This document shows, piece by piece, positions 51,102-59,174 of a stretch of 64,000 nucleotides of DNA. Under the pieces are notes generated by a model. The model did not search any database and had not been told where the DNA came from. It saw nothing but the letters and a program-made list of their open reading frames with translations. The stretch's first letter is position 1; every line of letters begins with the position of its first letter. This DNA comes from Streptomyces laurentii (GTDB taxonomy: Bacteria > Actinomycetota > Actinomycetes > Streptomycetales > Streptomycetaceae). The stretch spans positions 3,348,001 through 3,412,000 of the forward strand of contig AP017424.1 of NCBI GenBank assembly GCA_002355495.1, written 5' to 3'. The position numbers and the translations under genes were made by a program.

Positions 51102-52772
51102 CTACGTCGTACGACGCCGCCGCGCCCCCGGCCGCCGCTCACTCGGCCGCGTCACCGACTCGCCGGCCTCCCGCGCGGCCGCACGCCGCCGCAGCCCGAA
51201 CTCCGCCAGCGCCTCCGCCAGCTTGTGCACGGACGGCTCCGGCGACAGCACGTCGACCCGCAGCCCGTGCTCCTCCGCGGTCTTCGCGGTCGCGGGGCCG
51301 ATGCAGGCGATGACGGTGACGTTGTGCGGCTTGCCGGCGATGCCGACGAGGTTCCGCACGGTCGACGACGAGGTGAAGAGGACCGCGTCGAAGCCGCCGC
51401 CCTTGATCGCCTCGCGGGTGTCCGCCGGCGGCGGCGACGCGCGCACGGTCCGGTAGGCGGTGACGTCGTCGACCTCCCACCCGAGCTCGATGAGACCGGC
51501 GACGAGCGTCTCGGTCGCGATGTCGGCGCGCGGCAGGAAGACGCGGTCGATCGGGTCGAAGACCGGGTCGTACGGCGGCCAGTCCTCAAGAAGACCGGCC
51601 GCGGACTGCTCGCCGCTCGGGACGAGGTCCGGCTTCACGCCGAAGTCGACGAGCGCGGCGGCGGTCTGCTCGCCGACGGCGGCGACCTTGATGCCGGCGA
51701 AGGCACGGGCGTCGAGCCCGTACTCCTCGAACTTCTCGCGGACCGCCTTGACCGCGTTCACCGAGGTGAAGGCGATCCACTCGTAGCGTCCGGTGACGAG
51801 GCCCTTGACGGCCCGCTCCATCTGCTGCGGGGTGCGCGGCGGCTCGACGGCGATGGTCGGCACCTCGTGCGGCACCGCGCCGTAGGAACGCAGCTGGTCG
51901 GAGAGCGACGCGGCCTGCTCCTTGGTACGCGGGACGAGCACGCGCCAGCCGAACAGCGGCTTGGACTCGAACCACGCGAGCTGGTCGCGCTGCGCGGGGG
52001 CGCTGCGCTCGCCGACCACGGCTATGGCCTGGCGGTGGCCCTCGGGCGAGGGGAGCACCTTGCCCTGCTTGAAGACCTGCGCGATGGTGCCCAGCGTCGC
52101 GGTCCAGGTGCGCTGGCGCGTGGTCGTACCGCCGATGGTGACGGTGAGCGGGGTGTCGGACCGGCGGCCCGCGGCGACCAGCTCACCGGCGGCCGCGGCG
52201 ACCGAGTCCAGGGAGGTGGACACGACGACGGTGCACTCGGAGGCGCCGACCTCGGCCCAGCAGCGGTCGTCGGCGGTCCGGGCGTCGACGAAGCGGACGT
52301 CGGTGCCCTGCGCGTCGCGCAGCGGTACGCCGGCGTACGCGGGCACGCCGACGGCGGTGGCGACACCGGGGACGACCTCGAACGGGATGCCCTCGGCGGC
52401 GCAGGCGAGCATCTCGGCGCCGGCGTTGCCGTCGAGGCCGGGGTCGCCGGTCACCGCACGGACGACCCGCTTGCCGCCGCGCGCTGCCTCCATGACAAGA
52501 TTGGCGGGATCCCTCAACACGGGGACACCGACGGCTGTTGACGCTTCGTCGACAACCGTCAGCTCAGGCGTGCTCACGCCCGCGCGCGCATGGCCGCGAA
52601 CGACTTCGAGCACCTCCGGCTCGGCGATCAGGACGTCCGCGCCGGCCAGGGCCTCGACGGCCCGGAGCGTCAGCAGACCCGGGTCGCCGGGACCGGCGCC
52701 GAGGAACGTGACGTGACCGTGGCCGAGGAAGGCGGCGGACGCGGGGCTGGTGGTCGGGCTGGTGGGGCTCAA
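51102..52772 (-). CDS. hemD: Uroporphyrinogen-III synthase fused to a degenerate SUMT-like domain
   Basis: The 556-residue fusion has an N-terminal domain resembling uroporphyrin-III C-methyltransferase (GPGDPGLLTLRAVEALAGAD) and a C-terminal HemD domain (WRVLVPRTKEQAASLSDQLR, YEWIAFTSVNAVKAVREKFE, AVLFTSSSTVRNLVGIAGKP) that cyclises hydroxymethylbilane to uroporphyrinogen III. The GGDPFVFGRGGEE loop of active SUMT is replaced by TGDPGLDGNAGAEM, and the YDRLV motif is missing, so methyltransfer is doubtful. The start is TTG 52772, which overlaps the hemC stop (TTGA) with GGGGGAG upstream. Last gene of the operon. Confidence 0.88.
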   Translation of the reverse strand: MSPTSPTTSPASAAFLGHGHVTFLGAGPGDPGLLTLRAVEALAGADVLIAEPEVLEVVRGHARAGVSTPELTVVDEASTAVGVPVLRDPANLVMEAARGGKRVVRAVTGDPGLDGNAGAEMLACAAEGIPFEVVPGVATAVGVPAYAGVPLRDAQGTDVRFVDARTADDRCWAEVGASECTVVVSTSLDSVAAAAGELVAAGRRSDTPLTVTIGGTTTRQRTWTATLGTIAQVFKQGKVLPSPEGHRQAIAVVGERSAPAQRDQLAWFESKPLFGWRVLVPRTKEQAASLSDQLRSYGAVPHEVPTIAVEPPRTPQQMERAVKGLVTGRYEWIAFTSVNAVKAVREKFEEYGLDARAFAGIKVAAVGEQTAAALVDFGVKPDLVPSGEQSAAGLLEDWPPYDPVFDPIDRVFLPRADIATETLVAGLIELGWEVDDVTAYRTVRASPPPADTREAIKGGGFDAVLFTSSSTVRNLVGIAGKPHNVTVIACIGPATAKTAEEHGLRVDVLSPEPSVHKLAEALAEFGLRRRAAAREAGESVTRPSERRPGARRRRTT

Positions 52773-53755
52773 AGTTCTCGCTCCCCCATAAGACCGGCCG
52801 CACCCTTGGCGAGCATCTCGTCCGCGAGTTCGCGTCCGAGTGCCATGGCCTCCTCGTACGAGGTGGGTACGGGACCGGTGGTGGACAGCTGCACCAGCGT
52901 GGAACCGTCGGTGGTGCCGACGATGCCGCGAAGGCGCATTTCGGTGACATCCTGCTGCCGGCCGGGGCCTTCGGCCCGCAGGTCGGCCAGCGCGCCCACG
53001 GGCGCGGAGCAGCCGGCCTCCAGGGCGGCGAGCAGGGAGCGCTCGGCGGTCACGGCGGCCCGGGTGAACGGGTCGTCGAGCTCGGCGAGCAGGGCGACGA
53101 GGCCGGCGTCGGACGCCGGGCACTCGACGGCCAGGGCGCCCTGGCCAGGGGCGGGCAGGACCGTGTCGGTCGACAGGAAGTCGAGCGACAGGGAGCCGGT
53201 CAGCTCCTCGGTTCCGCCGATGCGGTTGAGCCCGGCGGCGGCGAGCACCACCGCGTCCAGCTCGCCCTTGCGCACATAGCCGACCCGGGTGTCGATGTTG
53301 CCGCGGATCGGTACGGTCTCGATGGTCAGGCCGTGGCTGCGCGCGTACGCGTTGAGCTGGGCCATGCGACGCGGCGAGCCGGTGCCGATACGGGCACCGT
53401 CCGGGAGCGTCCCGAGGGTGATGCCCTCCCGGGCGACGAGGACGTCGCGCGGGTCCTCGCGGCGCGGGTTGGCCGCGACGACGAGACCGGGGTGCGGTGC
53501 GGTCGGCAGGTCCTTGAGCGAGTGCACGGCGAAGTCGACCTCGCCGGCGAGCAGCGCGTCGCGCAGCGCGGCGACGAACACGCCGGTGCCGCCGATCTGC
53601 GCCAGGTGCTCGCGCGAGGTGTCCCCGTACGTCGTGATCTCCACGAGCTCGACGGGCCGGCCGGTCAGCTCCCGGACCGCATCGGCCACGTGTCCGGACT
53701 GGGCCATGGCGAGCTTGCTGCGCCTGGTCCCGAGCCTCAGTGCCCTCTCGGTCAT
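52769..53755 (-). CDS. hemC: Hydroxymethylbilane synthase (porphobilinogen deaminase)
   Basis: The 328-residue enzyme assembles four porphobilinogens. It carries the dipyrromethane cofactor on C249 (ALEAGCSAPVGA) and the catalytic D82 in HSLKDLPT, with R-rich substrate-binding GTGSPRR. Length is normal. It overlaps hemA by an ATGA junction and hemD by a TTGA junction. Confidence 0.96.
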   Translation of the reverse strand: MTERALRLGTRRSKLAMAQSGHVADAVRELTGRPVELVEITTYGDTSREHLAQIGGTGVFVAALRDALLAGEVDFAVHSLKDLPTAPHPGLVVAANPRREDPRDVLVAREGITLGTLPDGARIGTGSPRRMAQLNAYARSHGLTIETVPIRGNIDTRVGYVRKGELDAVVLAAAGLNRIGGTEELTGSLSLDFLSTDTVLPAPGQGALAVECPASDAGLVALLAELDDPFTRAAVTAERSLLAALEAGCSAPVGALADLRAEGPGRQQDVTEMRLRGIVGTTDGSTLVQLSTTGPVPTSYEEAMALGRELADEMLAKGAAGLMGEREL

Positions 53756-55143
53756 ACTCGCCCTCGGTTCTTGACGTCGCCGTCGTTCAGGTCGGCCCGG
53801 CTGACAGAGGCAACCGTCCCCGGGTCGAGGTCGAAGAGTGTCCGCAGCGCGTCCGCGTAGCCGGCGCCGCCGGGCTCGCCGGCCAGTTCCTTGACGCGCA
53901 CGGTGGGGGCGTGGAGGAGCTTGTCGACCACGCGGCGCACGGTCTGGGTGATCTCCGCGCGCTGTTTGGCGTCGAGGCCGGGCAGCCGGCCGTCGAGGCG
54001 TGCGATCTCGCCGGCCACGACATCGGCGGCCATGGCGCGCAGGGCGACCACGGTCGGGGTGATGGTGGCGGCGCGCTGGGCGGCGCCGAACGCGGCGACC
54101 TCGTCGGAGACCAGGTCGCGGACCTGGTCGACGTCGGAGGCCATGGGCGCGTCGGCGGAGGCGGCGGCCAGCGACTCGATGTCGACGAGGCGGGCGCCGG
54201 GGATCCGGTGGACGGCGGCGTCGATGTCGCGGGGCATGGCGAGGTCGAGCAGGTACATGGGGCTCTGCTCGGTGCCGCCGTTCGCGTCGCCGCGCGCGCG
54301 CAGCGCGGTCTCGACGCCGTTCCCGGTCAGGACGAGGCCGGTGGCGCCGGTGCAGGAGACGACGATGTCGGCCTTCGCCATTTCGTCGCCGACGGCAACC
54401 ATCTCGACCGCGCGCGCGGCCACTCGCGTACCGGCTCCGGGCTGGGTGAGGATCTCGACGAGGCGCTCGGCGCGGGCCGGGGTGCGGTTCGCGACGGCGA
54501 TCTCGGCGACGCCCGCGCGCGCGAGGGTGGCGGCGGCGAGCGAGGACATCGAGCCGGCGCCGATGACGAGGGCGCGCTTGCCCGCGGCCCAGGCGCCGAC
54601 CTCGGCCGCTCCGGTGCCGCCGGCCAGCTGCTCCAGGCCGAAGGTGACGAGCGACTGCCCGGCCCGGTCGATGCCGGTCTCGCTGTGGGCGCGCTTGCCG
54701 ACCCGCAGGGCCTGCTGGAAGAGGTCGTTCAGCAGGCGTCCGGCGGTGTGCTGTTCCTGGCCGGTGGCGAGGGCGTCCTTGATCTGGCCGAGGATCTGGC
54801 CCTCGCCGACGACCATGGAGTCCAGTCCGCAGGCCACCGAGAAGAGGTGGTGGACGGCCCGGTCCTCGTAGTGCACGTAGAGGTAGGGGGTGAGCTCGTC
54901 CAGGCCGACGCCGCTGTGCTGGGCGAGGAGCGTGGACAGCTCGGCGACACCGGCGTGGAACTTGTCCACGTCGGCGTACAGCTCGATGCGGTTGCAGGTG
55001 GCCAGCACGGTGCCCTCGGCGGCCGGTTCGGCGGCGAGGGTGTCGTGCAGCAGCTTGACCTTGGCGTCCACCGTGAGGGAGGCGCGCTCCAGGAGGCTGA
55101 CGGGGGCGGTGCGGTGGCTGAGACCGACGACGAGGAGGCTCAT
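53752..55143 (-). CDS. hemA: Glutamyl-tRNA reductase
   Basis: HemA reduces Glu-tRNA-Glu with NADPH to glutamate-1-semialdehyde, the entry to haem synthesis. The 463-residue enzyme has the nucleophile C50 in ATCNRIELY, the NADPH motif VIGAGSMSSLAA at about residues 193-204, and the dimerisation helix near the C-terminus. The ATG at 55143 overlaps the rex stop (ATGA). This pathway is the C5 route, matching hemL at 26391-27707. Confidence 0.96.
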   Translation of the reverse strand: MSLLVVGLSHRTAPVSLLERASLTVDAKVKLLHDTLAAEPAAEGTVLATCNRIELYADVDKFHAGVAELSTLLAQHSGVGLDELTPYLYVHYEDRAVHHLFSVACGLDSMVVGEGQILGQIKDALATGQEQHTAGRLLNDLFQQALRVGKRAHSETGIDRAGQSLVTFGLEQLAGGTGAAEVGAWAAGKRALVIGAGSMSSLAAATLARAGVAEIAVANRTPARAERLVEILTQPGAGTRVAARAVEMVAVGDEMAKADIVVSCTGATGLVLTGNGVETALRARGDANGGTEQSPMYLLDLAMPRDIDAAVHRIPGARLVDIESLAAASADAPMASDVDQVRDLVSDEVAAFGAAQRAATITPTVVALRAMAADVVAGEIARLDGRLPGLDAKQRAEITQTVRRVVDKLLHAPTVRVKELAGEPGGAGYADALRTLFDLDPGTVASVSRADLNDGDVKNRGRV

Positions 55144-55961
55144 GCGGGCATCACCGCGGGCATGTCCCCGTCAGGTCCCTTGCGGAGGGTGTCCTCGGCG
55201 GCGTGCGGCGCGGGCGGCGCGGCGGCCTGGGCGGCCGCGCCGGAACCGGCGGCGGGGGCCGCGTCGGCGGTACGGGCGGCGCCGACGCCGCCCGGCTCCT
55301 CGCCGGCCTTGCGCTGCTCGTGGAACGCGAGGATCTGCAGCTCGATGGAGAGGTCGACCTTGCGCACGTCGACGCCGTCCGGCACGGAGAGCACGGTCGG
55401 CGCGAAGTTGAGGATCGAGGTCACGCCGGCGGCCACGAGCCGGTCGCAGACCTGCTGGGCCGCGCCCGCCGGGGTCGCGATGACGCCGATGGAGACGCGG
55501 TCGGCCTGGATGATCCGCTCCAGGTCGTCGGTGTGCTGCACGGGCATCCCGGCGACCGGACGGCCGGCCATGGCCGGATCGGCGTCGATGAGCGCGGCGA
55601 CCCGGAAGCCACGGGAGGCGAACCCGCCGTAATTGGCCAGGGCGGCGCCCAGGTTGCCGATGCCGACGATGACGACGGGCCAGTCCTGGGTGAGGCCGAG
55701 CTCACGGGAGATCTGGTAGACGAGGTACTCGACGTCGTAGCCGACGCCGCGCGTCCCGTACGAGCCGAGGTAGCTGAAGTCCTTGCGCAGCTTGGCGGAA
55801 TTGACTCCTGCCGCGGCCGCGAGTTCCTCGGAGGACACCGTGGGTACGGAGCGCTCCGAGAGTGCCGTGAGGGCACGCAGATACAGCGGAAGTCGGGCGA
55901 CGGTGGCCTCGGGAATTCCTCGGCTACGGGTCGCCGGTCGGTGAGTTCGGCCAGTTGCCAC
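55140..55961 (-). CDS. rex: Redox-sensing transcriptional repressor Rex
   Basis: Rex senses the NADH/NAD+ ratio and represses respiratory and haem genes when NADH is low. The 273-residue protein has an N-terminal winged HTH (residues ~20-85, TVSSEELAAAAGVNSAKLRK, DFSYLGSYGTRGVGYDVEYL), a Rossmann NADH domain with G100-I-G102-N-L-G105, and a swapped C-terminal helix (LSIELQILAFHEQRKAGEE), closely like S. coelicolor Rex. GTG 55961 follows AGGAGC. A Rex operator precedes it. It leads the operon with hemA, hemC and hemD; the terminal ~50 residues are Ala/Pro-rich. Confidence 0.97.
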   Translation of the reverse strand: MATGRTHRPATRSRGIPEATVARLPLYLRALTALSERSVPTVSSEELAAAAGVNSAKLRKDFSYLGSYGTRGVGYDVEYLVYQISRELGLTQDWPVVIVGIGNLGAALANYGGFASRGFRVAALIDADPAMAGRPVAGMPVQHTDDLERIIQADRVSIGVIATPAGAAQQVCDRLVAAGVTSILNFAPTVLSVPDGVDVRKVDLSIELQILAFHEQRKAGEEPGGVGAARTADAAPAAGSGAAAQAAAPPAPHAAEDTLRKGPDGDMPAVMPA

Positions 55962-56035
55962 GGTGCTCCTGCGGGATGAGCGGGGCTGCAGGCGGCCATG
56001 CGTCCCAGGACCGCCCCGTCGAATGCAGGCTATGT

Positions 56036-56057
56036 CTTTGTGAACGCGTGCACAAAG
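56036..56057. promoter_or_regulatory. Rex operator (ROP)
   Basis: CTTTGTGAACGCGTGCACAAAG is a 22-bp palindrome with one mismatched pair. It contains TTGTGAA-n4-(TG/T)CACAA as in known Rex sites, 74 bp before the rex start. It makes the rex-hemACD operon self-regulated by redox state. Confidence 0.85.
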
Positions 56058-56082
56058 ATGGTGTCCGTTTTGTCTGGCCAAA

Positions 56083-56096
56083 GTGACCGGGGTCAC
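56083..56096. repeat. Palindrome upstream of the Rex operator
   Basis: GTGACC-GG-GGTCAC is a perfect palindrome 25 bp beyond the Rex site. It may be a second regulator's operator or part of the promoter region; unassigned. Confidence 0.45.
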
Positions 56097-56233
56097 GTGG
56101 CTGGTTCCCGACGTTATGGAACCGCGGAGCACACCTGAGCGTTGGGATGCCGACGGGGGCAAAACCGCACACTCTCCTTATGAAGCCGCCCCCGAAACCC
56201 AACAAAACGTCGTCGATGTTAGCCGTCTTTCGG

Positions 56234-56509
56234 TCACGCACCCAGTTCGCGCCGGAGCCGCCCCGCGTCGACCCGCCAGAAGGTGTGCTGCTCCCCGTCG
56301 ACCAGGACCACCGGGATCTGCTCCCAGTAGGCGCGGTACAACTCGGCGTCCTGACTGATGTCCTTCTCCTCCCACGCCGTGCCGGTCTCGGCACACACCG
56401 CCGCGACCACCTCCCTGGCGTCGTCGCACAGATGGCACCCCGGCTTGCCGATCAGCGTCACCGTGCGCGGACCGCTCTTCTTCTTCGTACGCCCGAACAT
56501 GCCGTCCAT
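56234..56509 (-). CDS. Glutaredoxin-like family protein
   Basis: The 91-residue thioredoxin-fold protein has the redox site P-G-C25-H-L-C28-D-D, then the cis-Pro region QIPVVLVDGEQHTFW. It resembles glutaredoxin-like proteins near rex in Streptomyces. In mycothiol organisms it may act as a mycoredoxin-like or other thiol oxidoreductase. ATG 56509 is used; ATG 56500, three codons on, is equally possible. Its spatial link to the rex promoter is suggestive only. Confidence 0.85.
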   Translation of the reverse strand: MDGMFGRTKKKSGPRTVTLIGKPGCHLCDDAREVVAAVCAETGTAWEEKDISQDAELYRAYWEQIPVVLVDGEQHTFWRVDAGRLRRELGA

Positions 56510-56626
56510 TCTGCGTCCGCCGGAGCCGATCGGCGCCGCCCCTTCCCCCGCCTGTTCACACGCTCGTCCCCCGTGCGGCGCCCGCGCGCGTCGGGGAGGA
56601 CCGAACGGACTGGTTATGCTCGCAAC

Positions 56627-57583
56627 ATGGCCGCTCTGGGATGGCTCACCCCCCGTAGGCGCTCCGCCACCGCGCGCAGCGTCCTGGCAGGCGAGGCCGC
56701 CGCGGAGGCGGCGCGCAAGACCTCGCTCCAGCTCGAAAGGGAGCGGGAGGCGGCAGCCGAGGCGGCCGCCGCCGAAGCCACACCCGAGGAACCCGAGTTC
56801 CCGGTCGTCGGCGACGTCCGGGCCGCCGCCTTCTTCGACCTCGACAACACCGTCATGCAGGGCGCCGCGATCTTCCACTTCGGCCGCGGCCTGTACAAGC
56901 GGAAGTTCTTCCAGCGCCGCGAACTCGCCCGCTTCGCCTGGGCGCAGGCCTGGTTCCGGCTGGCCGGCGTCGAGGACCCGGCGCACATGCAGGAGGCCCG
57001 CGACAGCGCCCTGTCGATCGTCCAGGGCCACCGCGTCTCCGAGCTGATGTCGATCGGCGAGGAGATCTACGACGAGTACATGGCCGACCGCATCTGGCCC
57101 GGCACGCTCGCGCTCGCCCAGGCACACCTGGACGCCGGCCAGAAGGTGTGGCTGGTCACCGCCGCCCCTGTGGAGACGGCCGCGATCATCGCCCGCCGCC
57201 TCGGCCTGACCGGCGCGCTCGGCACGGTCGCCGAGTCGGTCGGCGGCGTCTACACCGGCAAGCTGGTCGGCGAGCTGCTGCACGGCCCGGCCAAGGCCGA
57301 GGCGGTCCGGGCGCTGGCCGTCGCCGAGGGCCTGGACCTGGCGCGCTGCGCCGCGTACAGCGACTCGCACAACGACATCCCGATGCTGTCGCTGGTCGGG
57401 CATCCGTACGCGATCAACCCGGACGCCAAGCTGCGCAAGCACGCCAAGGAACGCGAATGGCGGCTGCGCGACTACCGGACCGGCCGCAAGGCGGTCAAGG
57501 TCGGCATCCCGGCCGCCGCCGGGGTCGGCGCGCTGGCGGGCGGCACGGCCGCCGCGGTCGCACTGCACCGCCGACGGCGCTGA
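56627..57583 (+). CDS. HAD-IB family hydrolase
   Basis: The 318-residue protein has the HAD nucleophile loop F70-D71-L-D73-N-T-V-M, the serine/threonine motif in VWLVTAAPVETAA, and the final acid motif YSDSHNDIPML. The alpha-helical cap and the LxxGxxL-like EYMADRIWPGT region fit the subclass IB (phosphoserine phosphatase-like). The N-terminal 60 residues are Ala/Glu-rich coiled coil, and the C-terminus has a hydrophobic GVGALAGGTAAAVAL helix, so it may be membrane-associated. It sits before bldN; substrate unknown. Confidence 0.85.
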   Translation: MAALGWLTPRRRSATARSVLAGEAAAEAARKTSLQLEREREAAAEAAAAEATPEEPEFPVVGDVRAAAFFDLDNTVMQGAAIFHFGRGLYKRKFFQRRELARFAWAQAWFRLAGVEDPAHMQEARDSALSIVQGHRVSELMSIGEEIYDEYMADRIWPGTLALAQAHLDAGQKVWLVTAAPVETAAIIARRLGLTGALGTVAESVGGVYTGKLVGELLHGPAKAEAVRALAVAEGLDLARCAAYSDSHNDIPMLSLVGHPYAINPDAKLRKHAKEREWRLRDYRTGRKAVKVGIPAAAGVGALAGGTAAAVALHRRRR

Positions 57584-58054
57584 GCGCGCCCCCGCCCCTC
57601 TCCTCTTCTCCTCTTCTCCTCTTCTCCGCTGACGCCCGTACGAGGGCGCGGTGTGCGCTGCCGATACGTTTCGGCTCCGATCGACTGCGACAATCACGGA
57701 TCACCGGTCCTCACCCGTCCGTGATCGAACATGCCCGCACACGTCAACCGCGCGCCTCATGCGACTCGGGCCCGACAGCGGCCCTGATCACCTCCAGGCT
57801 CCGCAGTCGAACACAATCGACCCCGGCTCCGATCAAACTCGGAAGCAAACCCATCCACATTCGGTCATCAATCACGCCTCTTTTCGCTCCCAAGTGGCAA
57901 CAGATGCAACCGAATCGATGATTTTGACAACTCGGTGTAGCGCCGCCTGTACGAAGCGTTATTCTCCTCAGACGCACAACGGAACCCACACGTCGCCACG
58001 ACGAGTGAACGGTCCCGCACTGCACGTGATGGAAGCTCTGCCTCTGGGAGTCCC
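57584..58054. other. bldN upstream region
   Basis: No gene is seen in these 471 bp. A perfect 8-bp repeat TCCTCTTC occurs three times in tandem at 57601-57624. ATCACGGA (57693-57700) and TCCGTGAT (57718-57725) form an inverted repeat, a possible terminator for the HAD gene. Further on the DNA is unusually AT-rich; TTGACA occurs at 57924-57929 and TGTACG 18 bases later, a weak candidate bldN promoter. Confidence 0.5.
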
Positions 58055-58867
58055 GTGTACCCACACGTCGGGGTTGACGCCTCGGGCCTGGCTACGCTGC
58101 GCGCAAGGGTCTTCGACCACCTGCGCGGCTTCGTCCCCACCGCGTACGCCACACCCGCCTTCGGCGGTTCCGCTTTCGGCGGGCCCGCCTTCGCCACACC
58201 GGCACCCGCCGGTCCCTGCTACGCGCTGGCCGAGAGCGGCGCCGCGGTGGGCAGACGCGGCCCCCGGGGCGGCGGCTCCGCCACCCCGGCCACCGCCCGC
58301 AGGCCCACCGCCGACAGCGACAGCGCCCGCATGATGGACCTGGTCGAGCGCGCCCAGGCCGGCGAGGCCGACGCCTTCGGCCGCCTCTACGACCAGTACA
58401 GCGACACCGTCTACCGCTACATCTACTACCGCGTGGGCGGGAAGGCGACGGCCGAGGACCTCACCAGCGAGACCTTCCTGCGCGCCCTGCGCCGTATCTC
58501 CACCTTCACCTGGCAGGGCCGGGACTTCGGCGCCTGGCTCGTCACCATCGCCCGCAACCTCGTCGCCGACCACTTCAAGTCCAGCCGCTTCCGCCTCGAG
58601 GTCACCACCGGCGAGATGCTCGACGCCAACGAGGTCGAGCGAAGCCCCGAGGACTCCGTCCTCGAGTCCCTCTCCAACGCCGCCCTCCTCGACGCCGTCC
58701 GCCGTCTCAACCCCCAGCAACAGGAATGCGTCACGCTCCGGTTCCTCCAGGGCCTGTCGGTCGCCGAGACCGCCCGGGTCATGGGCAAGAACGAGGGCGC
58801 GATCAAGACCCTCCAGTACCGGGCCGTCCGCACCCTGGCCCGCCTCCTCCCGGAAGACGCCCGCTGA
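58055..58867 (+). CDS. bldN: Developmental ECF sigma factor BldN
   Basis: The 270-residue protein is very close to S. coelicolor BldN: an N-terminal pro-region of about 90 residues (MYPHVGVDASGLATLRARV, Gly/Ala/Pro-rich, ending near SDSARMMDLV), then sigma region 2 (DAFGRLYDQYSDTVYRYIYY, GGKATAEDLTSETFLRALRR) and region 4 (LNPQQQECVTLRFLQGLSVA, ETARVMGKNEGAIKTLQYRA). In known species the pro-region is removed by proteolysis and the sigma factor drives chaplin, rodlin and bldM expression for aerial growth. GTG 58055 starts the frame. rsbN lies 307 bp downstream, as in other Streptomyces. Confidence 0.96.
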   Translation: MYPHVGVDASGLATLRARVFDHLRGFVPTAYATPAFGGSAFGGPAFATPAPAGPCYALAESGAAVGRRGPRGGGSATPATARRPTADSDSARMMDLVERAQAGEADAFGRLYDQYSDTVYRYIYYRVGGKATAEDLTSETFLRALRRISTFTWQGRDFGAWLVTIARNLVADHFKSSRFRLEVTTGEMLDANEVERSPEDSVLESLSNAALLDAVRRLNPQQQECVTLRFLQGLSVAETARVMGKNEGAIKTLQYRAVRTLARLLPEDAR

Positions 58868-59015
58868 CCGTCCGGCACCCCCCACGCGCCTCCTCGGTCC
58901 CCGCCGCCGGCCCCCGCCCCGTTACCTCACCGCACCACCCCCCACCACCCCTCCCTCCCGTCCAACTCACAGTCGGTGACGACTCGATGACGCACTGGTC
59001 CGATCATCCTTCGCG

Positions 59016-59044
59016 CGTAACCCAAGTGCCGCGCCGCTCGTTGT
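59016..59044 (+). promoter_or_regulatory. Sigma-BldN-type promoter of rsbN
   Basis: CGTAAC (59016-59021) and CGTTGT (59039-59044), 17 bases apart, match the sigma-BldN consensus elements as I recall them from S. venezuelae. It lies about 130 bp before the rsbN start, in the 307-bp gap after bldN. It would give the feedback loop in which BldN drives its own anti-sigma factor. No gene lies in the rest of the gap. Confidence 0.7.
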
Positions 59045-59174
59045 GCGAAATGCAGGCTTCCCGCGGTCACGCCAGGCCCACATCCGTTCACTCTTTCGTG
59101 TGGATGCGCTCAAGGTGTGCAACCTTCCGAACCCCTCGGGAAGTCGACCGTCATGACGAGAGGAGGTGCCGCCA

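Noticed and set aside
52600..52772. A frameshift separating hemC and hemD
   Set aside because: The frames are intact; the junction is a normal TTGA overlap with a TTG start and good RBS.
57584..58054. BldD operator at the bldN promoter
   Set aside because: BldD is known to act on bldN in other species, but no sequence here fits the consensus well enough at the positions I checked.
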